From: Patescibacteria group bacterium
Lineage (GTDB): Bacteria; Patescibacteria; ABY1; UBA10025; JAHIVO01
Reading direction: 5' to 3'
Assembly: GCA_028718605.1 (NCBI GenBank)
Contig: JAQULM010000001.1
Span: 532,785 to 596,784 of the forward strand
Length of the DNA: 64,000 nucleotides
Shown here: one piece after another, positions 1-7,887 of the stretch
How positions within the stretch are numbered: the first letter of the stretch is position 1
Layout: every line of letters starts with the position of its first letter
The notes under the pieces: generated by a model
The model's input: only the letters and a program-made list of their open reading frames with translations
What the model was told of the DNA's origin: nothing
Database searches by the model: none
Program-made: the position numbers and the translations under genes

Positions 1-57
1 TAGCGCGCGCGCTTTGGGAGCGCGAGGTCGCCGGTTCGAGTCCGGCATCCCCGACCA
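1..57 (+). tRNA. tRNA-Pro(TGG), 5' part cut off by window edge
   Basis: The window opens inside a tRNA. The anticodon loop reads TTTGGGA, giving anticodon TGG (Pro), within a CGCGC/GCGCG stem. The T-arm is GCCGG-TTCGAGT-CCGGC at 30-46, followed by acceptor strand 47-53, discriminator A54 and an encoded CCA at 55-57. The D-arm and 5' acceptor strand lie upstream of the window. Confidence 0.9.
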
Positions 58-81
58 AATAGCAACCGATAGCTCCTCTCT

Positions 82-1032
82 ATGATATTCGAATTCCTTA
101 TTGTCATCATAGGCTTAAGCCTATTCGAAATTATCAGCAGCGTTGATAACGCAATCGTCAACGCATCCGTGCTGAAAACACTTCCGGAGAAATATCGAAA
201 AATATTCTTGTTTTGGGGTTTGCTGTTTGCAGTGTTCATCGTACGTGGCATCCTGCCATTCGTCATCGTATGGATCGCAAATCCGCAATTGGGAATTGGT
301 GAAGTTTTTACCGCAGCGTTTTCCCAGAACGAGCAAATCGGTGACTATCTGGACAAATCAAAACCGCTTCTCCTGCTCGGCGGCGGCGTCTACCTCCTCA
401 TGGTAGCCTTGTCCTGGCTTTTTCTGGAAGAAAAAAAGTACGCATTCCTCGTGGAGCATTTTATCCATCGGCAAGGAGTTTGGTTCTATGCTATCGCATC
501 AATCGTGTTTACCACTATTATCTATTTTTCCCTGCGAGAGAGCCCAATACTCGCCCTCTCGGCTTCTATCGGCCTGACAGCATTCTTTATCACGGACGGA
601 TTCAAAAAAAATGCCGAGGAAAAAGAAAAACAGTTATTAACCGGAACCCTCAGCGCATGGAGTAAAATACTGTATCTTGAGGTGCTCGATGCGTCATTCT
701 CAATTGATGGAGTTGTTGGCGCATTCGCATTCACAATTTCTATTCCATTAATTATTCTCGGGAACGGCCTTGGTGCATTTGTCGTCCGGGAATTTACAAT
801 CCGCGGCATCAACTACATCTCAAAGTTCGCATACTTGAAAAACGGCGCAATGTATTCCATCGGCATGCTCGGTGGCTTGATGATTCTCGAATCATTTGGA
901 AAAGAATACCCATTCTGGCTTGCGCCCCTCAACACCTCCGCCTTGATCGGGATTTTCTTCTACCTCTCGTACCGAGAACTGCGCGCTGCTAAAAACGCTG
1001 TGCCAACTGAGGAAACACCGGCTGCGAAATAA
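82..1032 (+). CDS. TerC/DUF475-family integral membrane protein
   Basis: A 316-residue polytopic membrane protein of the DUF475 branch of the TerC superfamily, whose members are linked to metal-ion export or tolerance at the cytoplasmic membrane. The sequence shows an N-terminal hydrophobic helix carrying SVDNAIVN (about 20-27) and a second acidic membrane motif near 202-215 (LDASFSIDGVVGAF). This pair of Asp-bearing helices is the family signature. The C-terminal tail is short and charged. The transported ion cannot be read from sequence. The next gene starts 10 nt after the stop, so the two are probably cotranscribed. Confidence 0.85.
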   Translation: MIFEFLIVIIGLSLFEIISSVDNAIVNASVLKTLPEKYRKIFLFWGLLFAVFIVRGILPFVIVWIANPQLGIGEVFTAAFSQNEQIGDYLDKSKPLLLLGGGVYLLMVALSWLFLEEKKYAFLVEHFIHRQGVWFYAIASIVFTTIIYFSLRESPILALSASIGLTAFFITDGFKKNAEEKEKQLLTGTLSAWSKILYLEVLDASFSIDGVVGAFAFTISIPLIILGNGLGAFVVREFTIRGINYISKFAYLKNGAMYSIGMLGGLMILESFGKEYPFWLAPLNTSALIGIFFYLSYRELRAAKNAVPTEETPAAK

Positions 1033-1042
1033 TCAATACTGC

Positions 1043-1372
1043 ATGGCATACTCATACTTCCAGCGTGTCTATGGCCTGGTAAAACGCATTCCGCGCGGCA
1101 GAGTAGCGACCTACGGACAAATCGCGGGCATATTGGGATCTCCGCGGGGAGCACGCATGGTAGGTTGGGCACTGCATGTGCTCCCAAAGAAGGAGTTGCG
1201 GACGGTGCCGTGGCATCGCGTGATCAATCGCGAAGGCAGGATTAGTACAACATGCCTCGAACACACGGCCCGCCAACAAGCGGAGCTGTTGAAAAAGGAA
1301 CGGGTGGCAGTTACCGCAGTGCACGGTAGCTACCGCATCGACCTCACAAAATTTCTCTGGAAACCTTTTTAA
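1043..1372 (+). CDS. Alkyltransferase-like (Atl) DNA-repair protein
   Basis: A 109-residue protein equal to the DNA-binding domain of O6-methylguanine-DNA methyltransferase. The helix-turn-helix part (GRVATYGQIAGILGSPRGAR) is intact. The active-site motif, normally PCHRV, reads PWHRV (about 56-60). Replacing the acceptor Cys by Trp defines the alkyltransferase-like proteins, which bind alkylated guanine without removing the alkyl group and are known to hand lesions to nucleotide excision repair. It should therefore act as a lesion sensor rather than an enzyme. It starts 10 nt after the TerC-like gene. Confidence 0.88.
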   Translation: MAYSYFQRVYGLVKRIPRGRVATYGQIAGILGSPRGARMVGWALHVLPKKELRTVPWHRVINREGRISTTCLEHTARQQAELLKKERVAVTAVHGSYRIDLTKFLWKPF

Positions 1373-1447
1373 CGAGCATTGCATACCGGCGCGCGGTACG
1401 GTACAATAATGGCACCCATAGAACGTGATGCCCGCTAACTTTCGTCA

Positions 1448-1693
1448 ATGAATACTCCTATGAACCTATTTTCCTCACTCAGCGTATCTGCCATTGTTGG
1501 AGTCATAATTGGTTTGAGTTTTCCGATGACGGCGCATGCTTATATTGATGCTGGCTCCGGAAGTTATATTATTCAAATCATTGTCGCGACATTTCTTGGC
1601 GGCCTGTTCGCCATAAAAATATTCTGGAAAAAAATTATACTTTTTGCAAAAAATTTGTTTTCGAAGGGTGACAAGCATGACACAACCAAGTAG
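1448..1693 (+). CDS. Small two-TM membrane protein with YIDAGSGSY motif
   Basis: An 81-residue protein with a hydrophobic signal or TM segment (about 9-31), the motif YIDAGSGSY (about 33-41), a second TM helix (about 42-62) and a basic C-terminus. I recognise this as a small conserved type that often accompanies methyltransferase and sulfatase-like genes, but its function is not known to me. Here it overlaps the downstream methyltransferase by 17 nt, so the two are very likely translated together. A candidate -10 (TACAAT) lies about 40 nt upstream. Confidence 0.7.
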   Translation: MNTPMNLFSSLSVSAIVGVIIGLSFPMTAHAYIDAGSGSYIIQIIVATFLGGLFAIKIFWKKIILFAKNLFSKGDKHDTTK

Positions 1694-3068
1694 CACGACC
1701 GCCATGCCGGGTTCATTCCGCGATCCAAGCGGTTTTTTATTTTATCACGGCGACAAGCTCTATCGCCAAATTAACAATACGTACCGCCAGCATTACGATC
1801 TTCTTATGAATTCCGGGCTTTACAGTGAACTTACCGAGAAGCGCCTTCTGATTCCCCACCATGAGGAACGCCCGGCAACTGCCTCCCGCGCGGCATCTGG
1901 TGCGTATAAAGTCATCGCACCAGAAAAAATTCCTTTCATCTCATATCCGTACGAGTGGTGCTTTAGCCAATTAAAAGACGCCGCGCTTGCAACACTCGAA
2001 ATCCAAAAACGGGCCCTGGACCACGGCATGTCATTAAAAGACAGTAGCGTGTACAATATCCAATTTCAGGGAAATAACCCAGTACTCATCGACACGCTTT
2101 CTTTCGAACAATACCGTGAAGGGCAACCCTGGATCGCGTACCGCCAATTCTGCCAGCATTTCCTCGCGCCGCTCGTTTTAATGAGCTATCGTGATATTCG
2201 CCTCAATCAGTTGTTTCGAATTTACATTGACGGAATTCCGCTGGATCTGGCGAGTAAACTATTGCCGCCTCGCACGCGTTTAAAATTTTCACTGCTGTCC
2301 CATATCCACCTCCACGCAAAAAGCCAAAAACACTACGAAAACAGCGGAATAAACACGAGCCGTCGTACATTAAGCCGGGTTGCCCTCACCGCGCTCATCG
2401 CGAACCTTGAAGCATCAATACGGAATCTTCAGTGGAAGCCGGCAGGCACTGAATGGGCGAATTACTACGAAGATACAAACTACACGCGCGAATCATTCGA
2501 CCACAAAAAGAAAATTGTAGCCGATTTCATCCGCGCATGCAGCCCAAAAACCGTTTGGGACCTCGGGGCGAATACGGGAGAATTCGCGTTCATCGTGGGT
2601 GATAAAGGCATCCCGTGCGTTGCATTTGATATTGATCCTGCGGCTGTCGAAAAATGCTACCTCGACTGCCGCGCGTCCAATCGAACGAATATTTTACCGC
2701 TCATCAATGACCTGACAAATCCGAGCCCGGCACTCGGATGGGCGAACGAAGAACGGTGCTCACTGCGAGAACGCGGTCCCGTCGATGCTTGCCTGGCGCT
2801 TGCATTGGTGCACCATCTCGCGCTCACGAACAATGTGCCCCTGGACCGCATCGCAAAATTCTTTTCTTCCCTGTGCACCTGGCTGCTCGTCGAATTCGTT
2901 CCGAAGAGCGATTCACAGGTACGGCGCCTCCTCGCGTCTCGTGAAGATATCTTCGACCACTACACCCAGGATGATTTCGAACGCGACTTCTCCAAACACT
3001 TCACGATCGAACGACGCCAACCTATTGAGTCGTCTGAACGGATGCTCTATACGATGCGCCGGCAGTAG
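1677..3068 (+). CDS. Class I SAM-dependent methyltransferase, two-part protein
   Basis: About 463 residues. The start is placed at the ATG at 1677, behind a GAAGGGTG ribosome-binding stretch; an in-frame start 33 nt upstream lacks one. The N-terminal half (about 1-260) is a domain with no clear catalytic motif. The C-terminal half carries the SAM-binding motif VWDLGANTGEFAFI (about 292-305) followed by AFDID. This layout resembles nodulation-type (NoeA-like) methyltransferases found with surface-polysaccharide genes. It sits between a small membrane protein and a membrane sulfatase-like enzyme, which suggests decoration of a cell-envelope molecule. The substrate is unknown. Confidence 0.75.
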   Translation: MTQPSSTTAMPGSFRDPSGFLFYHGDKLYRQINNTYRQHYDLLMNSGLYSELTEKRLLIPHHEERPATASRAASGAYKVIAPEKIPFISYPYEWCFSQLKDAALATLEIQKRALDHGMSLKDSSVYNIQFQGNNPVLIDTLSFEQYREGQPWIAYRQFCQHFLAPLVLMSYRDIRLNQLFRIYIDGIPLDLASKLLPPRTRLKFSLLSHIHLHAKSQKHYENSGINTSRRTLSRVALTALIANLEASIRNLQWKPAGTEWANYYEDTNYTRESFDHKKKIVADFIRACSPKTVWDLGANTGEFAFIVGDKGIPCVAFDIDPAAVEKCYLDCRASNRTNILPLINDLTNPSPALGWANEERCSLRERGPVDACLALALVHHLALTNNVPLDRIAKFFSSLCTWLLVEFVPKSDSQVRRLLASREDIFDHYTQDDFERDFSKHFTIERRQPIESSERMLYTMRRQ

Positions 3069-3104
3069 ATCGCGGGATCAATGTACGGTATACGAGGGAG
3101 GATT

Positions 3105-4724
3105 ATGCCGAATTTTCTTGCCACTATGACCAAACGGCTATCCGCATTATTCAAGACAACGCTGCACCCTTTTTTCCTCGCTGTCTACCCCATACTCGCC
3201 CTGTACCAATACAACAGCGATGAGATAACATTGGAATCCACGCTCGTGCCGATTCTTGTCTCGTTGGCTGGTGCCACAGTCGCGTTCCTCATCGCATGGG
3301 CAGCGATGAGGAACAGCCGGAAAGCTGCTTTGGTTGTCGCCGTTTCCCAACTCGTCTTCTTCTCCTACGGGCACTTATTTGGAACTTTTGGCAATCATGC
3401 GGTCGCCTCGACGCATATTTCACTCCATGCCTTCGCAGTGCCTACGATGGTAATCTTTATCGGGGGAGCCGCCGCGCTCATCCGTATCAGCAAGTATACA
3501 TTTACGAAATTAACATTAATACTGAACGCAGTGTCAGGCGCTTTGGTTGTGTCCCTCCTCGCCACGATTATTCTCAATGCTGTATCGGCAACACAAATCG
3601 ACTACTCCATACGAGATGGTTTAGGGGCATTGAATCCTACGCAATCAGGTGCGGAAAAACCAGACATTTACTACATCATTCTGGATGGCTACCCGAATTC
3701 TGCGGTATTAAAAAAATTCTACCGTTTTGACAATTCAGTATTTATCAAAAGCCTCCAGGATCATGGCTTTTACGTAGCAGACTACAGCACGAGCAATTAC
3801 GCGACTACGTTCCTCTCGCTCGCATCTTCATTGAACGGAATTTATCTTGACGAAATCGATCCGCCGCTGTCTCCCTCGGAAACGAATCGCGCGATACCGT
3901 ACAGCTTAACGCACAATAACGCCGTGGGGCGCTTGCTCCAGGAAAACGGATACTCTTTTATTAACGTCGCTTCGGGCACGGGCCTCCCGACGAACGACTT
4001 GAAACTTGCCGATCGGAAAATCCGGTGCGGATCAATCGATGAGTTTTCTCTCGTTCTCATTCAGACGACTTTGCTGAATCCATTCGAACGATTACTTGTC
4101 AAAAACGACAGGCAGAACCTCGTCCAGTGTTCTTTCCGAGAAATTAAAAATATCCCTCTTCGTGAAGAACCAACTTTTACACTTGCTCACCTTTTGGTGC
4201 CCCACCCGCCATACCTCTTCAGGGCAGACGGCTCTCCGATTCAAAATCCAGTCATGAAACTAACCGGCGGTGTCTGGGCTGATACGGAATCATTTATCGA
4301 ACAAATACAGTTTGTAAACGCCCAGACTGAAGCGCTCATCGATTCCCTCCTCGCGACATCCCCAACCCCACCGATTATCATCATTCAAGCTGACCATAGC
4401 ACCGTATCGTCATTCGCACAGCCGTCGAACGGCCGCAACGCCGAAACGGCATATGAATCAAATTGGAATAACCCAACTGATGATATGATCCGCGAACGAA
4501 TGGGCATCCTGAATGCTTTTTATTTACCAAATAAGGAAACCGGCACACTCTATCAAACAATGACACCTGTTAATACGTTCCGCATTGTCATGAATATGTA
4601 CTTTGGCGCCAAGAATGAAATACTCGAGGATCGGAACTTCTTCTCAAGTTACTCAACACCATACGCATTCAGGGATGTCACAACTATTGTCCAGACGTCG
4701 AGCGCTCAGCCCAATAGCCCTTGA
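3105..4724 (+). CDS. Membrane-anchored sulfatase / phosphoethanolamine-transferase-like protein
   Basis: About 539 residues. The start at 3105 is set by GGGAGG five nt upstream; an earlier in-frame ATG at 3081 lacks such a site. Four to five TM helices span about 20-165. They are followed by a periplasmic-side alkaline-phosphatase-fold domain beginning IYYIILDGYPN (about 187) and containing LLVPHPPYLF (about 360) and IIIQADHST (about 424). These match the sulfatase-like hydrolase/transferase superfamily, which acts on surface lipids and glycans. The usual nucleophile motif CxPxR is not seen, so a transferase-type or altered active site is possible. Last gene of the three-gene cassette. Confidence 0.72.
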   Translation: MPNFLATMTKRLSALFKTTLHPFFLAVYPILALYQYNSDEITLESTLVPILVSLAGATVAFLIAWAAMRNSRKAALVVAVSQLVFFSYGHLFGTFGNHAVASTHISLHAFAVPTMVIFIGGAAALIRISKYTFTKLTLILNAVSGALVVSLLATIILNAVSATQIDYSIRDGLGALNPTQSGAEKPDIYYIILDGYPNSAVLKKFYRFDNSVFIKSLQDHGFYVADYSTSNYATTFLSLASSLNGIYLDEIDPPLSPSETNRAIPYSLTHNNAVGRLLQENGYSFINVASGTGLPTNDLKLADRKIRCGSIDEFSLVLIQTTLLNPFERLLVKNDRQNLVQCSFREIKNIPLREEPTFTLAHLLVPHPPYLFRADGSPIQNPVMKLTGGVWADTESFIEQIQFVNAQTEALIDSLLATSPTPPIIIIQADHSTVSSFAQPSNGRNAETAYESNWNNPTDDMIRERMGILNAFYLPNKETGTLYQTMTPVNTFRIVMNMYFGAKNEILEDRNFFSSYSTPYAFRDVTTIVQTSSAQPNSP

Positions 4725-4763
4725 CCATTCTCTCATTTTTTCATACTCTCAATACTACCCCGG

Positions 4764-4834
4764 GCGGGTATCGTATAACGGTATTACCACAGCTTTCCAA
4801 GCTGTTGACAGGGGTTCGACTCCCCTTACCCGCT
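4764..4834 (+). tRNA. tRNA-Gly(TCC)
   Basis: A 71-nt cloverleaf: acceptor GCGGGTA/TACCCGC, anticodon arm ACAGC-TTTCCAA-GCTGT giving anticodon TCC, and T-arm GGGG-TTCGACT-CCCC. The discriminator is T4834 and no CCA is encoded. Two structured repeats carrying copies of this tRNA's 3' end follow directly. Confidence 0.95.
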
Positions 4835-4838
4835 TGTA

Positions 4839-5034
4839 AGTAACACATTACATCATTTGGCAGACACTCCTGAGTAGGTAAGCCACCGCAACAGGAGTCG
4901 AACGGTCACGAGCGATACGAGGCGCAGCCGAAGGGGAGCGACAAACAATGCGACCAGAAGGAGCATTGTTTGGTGACCAGGACAACGAGGACGCCCGAGG
5001 GCGGACGAGGCGAAACTCCCCTTACCCGCTTGTA
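4839..5034 (+). repeat. tRNA-associated structured repeat G1 (family A)
   Basis: The core begins at 4894 with GGAGTCGAA, an inverted copy of the tRNA-Gly T-loop region. It ends with a direct copy (5015-5034) of tRNA-Gly 3' sequence, identical over 20 nt to 4819-4838. Inside, GGTCAC (4904-4909) pairs with GTGACC (4973-4978), and a perfect 10-bp helix joins 4942-4951 to 4963-4972 around the loop GAC...GGA. AGGAC follows the outer helix. An extra hairpin segment (about 4984-5013) is unique to this copy. Positions 4839-4893 are unlike the other copies. No coding potential is evident. Confidence 0.8.
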
Positions 5035-5189
5035 GACCAGTCGTTGGCAAAATTTCTCAATAATTAAATCAGTACAACAGGAGTCGAAGGGCAGCAGAGA
5101 GACAAGCGCTCGGCGCGAAGACGAACGCCGATGGATGCGACTCAAAGGAGCATTCATCGCTGCCCAGGACGCGACTCCCCTTACCCGCT
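5035..5189 (+). repeat. tRNA-associated structured repeat G2 (family A)
   Basis: A second tandem element behind tRNA-Gly(TCC). GGAGTCGAA (5080-5088) is the inverted T-loop copy. The direct 3'-end copy at 5172-5189 is identical over 18 nt to 4817-4834. GGGCAGC (5089-5095) pairs with GCTGCCC (5159-5165). A 9-bp helix joins 5130-5138 to 5150-5158 around a GAC...GGA loop. GGCG/CGCC (5112-5115/5126-5129) forms a further hairpin. AGGAC again follows the outer helix. The stretch 5035-5079 is AT-rich and not conserved with G1, apart from CAACA just before the core. Confidence 0.8.
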
Positions 5190-5213
5190 CCGGGCCGATT
5201 AACCTTCGATAAA

Positions 5214-6017
5214 ATGGAATATATAAAATTTATCACCGGGCTACTGAAACAAGCCTCGGTTATTGCCGTCAAAAACTTCGGGCATGTCACCAGCTCCATC
5301 AAACCGACAGATCGCAACCAAGTGCTGACGGAAATAGATTTGGAAATCGGAAAATTTCTGGTAACCAAAATCCGGCAAGCATACCCCGCCTACAATATAA
5401 TTGATGAAGAATCCAGCGTGGTAGACCGGAACTCGGAATATACCTGGGTACTCGACCCGATTGACGGAACCAGCAACTATGCGGCAGGATCGCCTCTGTA
5501 CGGCATAATGATCGGGTTACTGAAAAAGGCGATTCCTATCGCTGGCGGAGTTTCCTTGCCGCATTTACAATCCACCTATGCCGCCGAGAAGGGGAAAGGT
5601 GCGTTTCGAAATGGCAACACAATCCATGTTACGGCCGAATCGAGCCTTTCCAACGTTCTCATGGCATACGGCATTGATCCGCATCCGGACAATCCTTCGT
5701 TCACTAAAAAAGAAATGGACATTATGCATCAGGTCGTCCTCCGGTCGCGGAATCTGCGTATCAGCAACAGCGTATGTGATGCGATGATGGTTGCTGACGG
5801 GACGTATGGCGGCTGGATGTGCCAATCCAGTAAAATTTGGGACTGTGTCGCCATGCAGGTGATCGTTGAAGAGGCGGGCGGCATTTTTACCGATGTTTCC
5901 GGCATGGTAACTGATTATTCAAACCCGCTCACGCGGACAAGCCAAAATTTCACCCAGTGCGCCGCGGCGCCGGCAATCCACCGGCAGTTATTGGAAATTT
6001 GCCACCCAATACCCTAA
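5214..6017 (+). CDS. Inositol-monophosphatase-family phosphatase
   Basis: A 267-residue Mg2+-dependent phosphatase of the IMPase/FBPase/CysQ fold. The metal-binding set is intact: DEES (about 64-67), the signature WVLDPIDGTSNY (about 78-89), and WDCVAM (about 209) ahead of EEAGG. Family members hydrolyse inositol phosphates, 3'-phosphoadenosine phosphates or related sugar phosphates; the substrate cannot be told apart here. A second family member lies at 15623-16402 on the other strand. It begins 24 nt after the G2 repeat. Confidence 0.88.
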   Translation: MEYIKFITGLLKQASVIAVKNFGHVTSSIKPTDRNQVLTEIDLEIGKFLVTKIRQAYPAYNIIDEESSVVDRNSEYTWVLDPIDGTSNYAAGSPLYGIMIGLLKKAIPIAGGVSLPHLQSTYAAEKGKGAFRNGNTIHVTAESSLSNVLMAYGIDPHPDNPSFTKKEMDIMHQVVLRSRNLRISNSVCDAMMVADGTYGGWMCQSSKIWDCVAMQVIVEEAGGIFTDVSGMVTDYSNPLTRTSQNFTQCAAAPAIHRQLLEICHPIP

Positions 6018-6058
6018 GCCGGCCACTAGCTCCTTTCCATTGAGGGGTATTCTTGTGG

Positions 6059-6064
6059 TATACT
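6059..6064 (+). promoter_or_regulatory. Extended -10 (TGG-TATACT) upstream of slipin gene
   Basis: TATACT preceded by TGG forms an extended -10 element 37 nt before the slipin ATG. No good -35 is visible at normal spacing, which fits extended -10 promoters. Confidence 0.45.
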
Positions 6065-6101
6065 AAAACCGATAAATAATTAACATCGAAAGGGATATCC
6101 T

Positions 6102-6860
6102 ATGGAAATTATCTGGATACTCATCATCGTCGGCGTCATCCTCGTCCTCATGGGATTGCGGATTGTCAACCAATACGAGCGCGGCGTCGTACTCACCCTC
6201 GGCAAATACACGAGCACCCGCGAACCAGGCCTGACGTATATCCTGCCGATCTTCCAACGGATGATTAAAGTAGACTTGCGTATCGCCACGATTGATATCC
6301 CGCAGCAGGAAGTGATTACCAAGGATAATGTACCCGCCGGTATCAATGCGGTCGTCTACTTCCAGGTGGAGAAGGCCGAGTACGCGATTCTGCAGATACA
6401 GGACTACGCGCTCGCGGTATCACAGTATGCCCAAGCGGCTCTCCGCGATGTGATCGGTAGCGTGGAACTCGACACATTGCTCGCGGAACGCGATAAAATT
6501 GCGGATGAAATTAAAAAAATTGTTGATGTCGCAACCAACAATTGGGGTGTTAATGTTACTGCAATCAAAATCCAGGACATTGAACTGCCAGCAGACATGA
6601 AGCGTGTTATGGCAAAACAGGCGGAGTCAGAGCGTGAACGGCGCGCTGTCATCATCAGGGCCCAGGGCGAACTGAAAGCATCGGAAGACCTGCGGGCTGC
6701 TGCCCAGAATCTGTCCCAGGCGCAAGGCGGCCTCTCGCTCCGGACATTAAAAACAATCGAAGCGATCAATCCTGATCCGTCCAAGACGGTCATCTTTGCG
6801 CTTCCGGTTGAAGTCATGGAAGGAATTAAATCACTCGGCAAGGTTGCAGGACCGAAGTAA
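6102..6860 (+). CDS. Slipin / SPFH-domain (band 7) membrane protein
   Basis: A 252-residue protein with an N-terminal membrane helix (about 2-20) followed directly by a full band-7/SPFH domain. Typical stretches are NQYERGVVLTLGKY, a DLR...DIP(Q)QEV segment and VEL...LLAERDKI. A charged coiled-coil-like stretch follows, ending in VIFALPVEVMEGIKSL. This order is that of stomatin-like slipins, which form oligomeric membrane scaffolds. The usual partner, an NfeD-type gene, is not adjacent. The membrane process it organises is unknown here. Confidence 0.92.
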   Translation: MEIIWILIIVGVILVLMGLRIVNQYERGVVLTLGKYTSTREPGLTYILPIFQRMIKVDLRIATIDIPQQEVITKDNVPAGINAVVYFQVEKAEYAILQIQDYALAVSQYAQAALRDVIGSVELDTLLAERDKIADEIKKIVDVATNNWGVNVTAIKIQDIELPADMKRVMAKQAESERERRAVIIRAQGELKASEDLRAAAQNLSQAQGGLSLRTLKTIEAINPDPSKTVIFALPVEVMEGIKSLGKVAGPK

Positions 6861-6945
6861 TCACCACAGTGCCTGATAATTAATACTTATTAAATAAGAG
6901 CCCGAGCGCGAGCTGGAGTTCTTGTTTTCTAGTTTATTGCGCAGA

Positions 6946-7884
6946 TCATTTAATTTCTTTAAGGAATTGCGCTGCGAGGGTAACTGTATCAACAGAGGAA
7001 CTGTAGAAATCCTTCCACACAACGACTATATTAGCGTCATTGAACACGGCCCGCTGCACCTCGCGTATCGTATCACCACCAGCAACGGCGACGGTGATAT
7101 TATAACTCCCTCGGATCTGCTTGATCTGATAATACGGGATTTGTTTTTCTTTCGAGAACTCGGTCTCGTCGACGCCACGGTGCAAAACCACAACATCCGG
7201 AAGCGCCCTGAGCTGGCGAAGGAGCATATGCGGGCTTTCTACATTCATCATGTCGACCATTGAATCAAGCCCGTGCTGCTTGCATGCCGCGATAAACCGG
7301 TCGATTGTTTCTACGCGCGCGACCCCAAGGCACGTAATCCCGTTCGCGCCTGCCGTTGCGGCCATTTCAACCTCCCGCTCTGCCAGATCAGCCGTTTTTG
7401 CATCGGCGACAACGTACGCACCCGGCCAGGCCATCGCACGGACAGTGCGGATTGCCTCAGCTCCGTATATTTTTATCAGCGGTGTGCCCGCCTCGAGGAT
7501 GATCCGGTCGGATGGCGGAAGACGGCTTATAATCGAGCGCGCATCATCGAGCGTGCTATTGAGCGCAATTTGCAAATACTGCTTGCTTTTCTGTAGTTTT
7601 GCGGTGGGAACTGGCACAAGCGGCATTTGCGCTGTTTTCTGGGACAGCGAACTGAACGCCAGTGCAATCGGCGTCTTTAGGGGCGTTGCTGCCGGTTGTG
7701 TGCTTGTTGGTGCGCCTTTCGGGGCATGGCGTGCTTGCTGAGAAATTTTTTCGAGGAATTGCAGGAGGGGTGATCCGGCCGGTGCTCCTTTCTTTTTCCG
7801 GAATATCATCCGCACTATAAAAAAGAAGATTGCAAAGTTAAAAATCGTCGTAAATACCTCAAAAACTTTAATAGGAGAAGCCAT
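6946..7884 (-). CDS. Membrane-anchored HUMPS/OMP-decarboxylase-fold protein
   Basis: A 312-residue protein. A predicted TM helix (about 12-28) and a Pro/Ala/Thr-rich linker (about 45-95) precede a TIM-barrel domain. The barrel carries the OMPDC/hexulose-6-phosphate-synthase signature DAKTAD (about 160-165) and a late phosphate-loop-like AVAGG. HPS enzymes join formaldehyde to ribulose 5-phosphate; related enzymes decarboxylate OMP or 3-keto-gulonate phosphate. The barrel is followed by IVVWKDFY. It lies three nt downstream of a paralogue and is probably translated with it. A membrane anchor on this fold is unusual. The reaction is not assignable. Confidence 0.72.
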   Translation of the reverse strand: MASPIKVFEVFTTIFNFAIFFFIVRMIFRKKKGAPAGSPLLQFLEKISQQARHAPKGAPTSTQPAATPLKTPIALAFSSLSQKTAQMPLVPVPTAKLQKSKQYLQIALNSTLDDARSIISRLPPSDRIILEAGTPLIKIYGAEAIRTVRAMAWPGAYVVADAKTADLAEREVEMAATAGANGITCLGVARVETIDRFIAACKQHGLDSMVDMMNVESPHMLLRQLRALPDVVVLHRGVDETEFSKEKQIPYYQIKQIRGSYNITVAVAGGDTIREVQRAVFNDANIVVVWKDFYSSSVDTVTLAAQFLKEIK

Positions 7885-7887
7885 GGC

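Noticed and set aside
4839..5189. Additional truncated tRNA genes behind tRNA-Gly
   Set aside because: Only the T-loop to acceptor part is present, with an inverted T-loop in front; no anticodon or D-arm.
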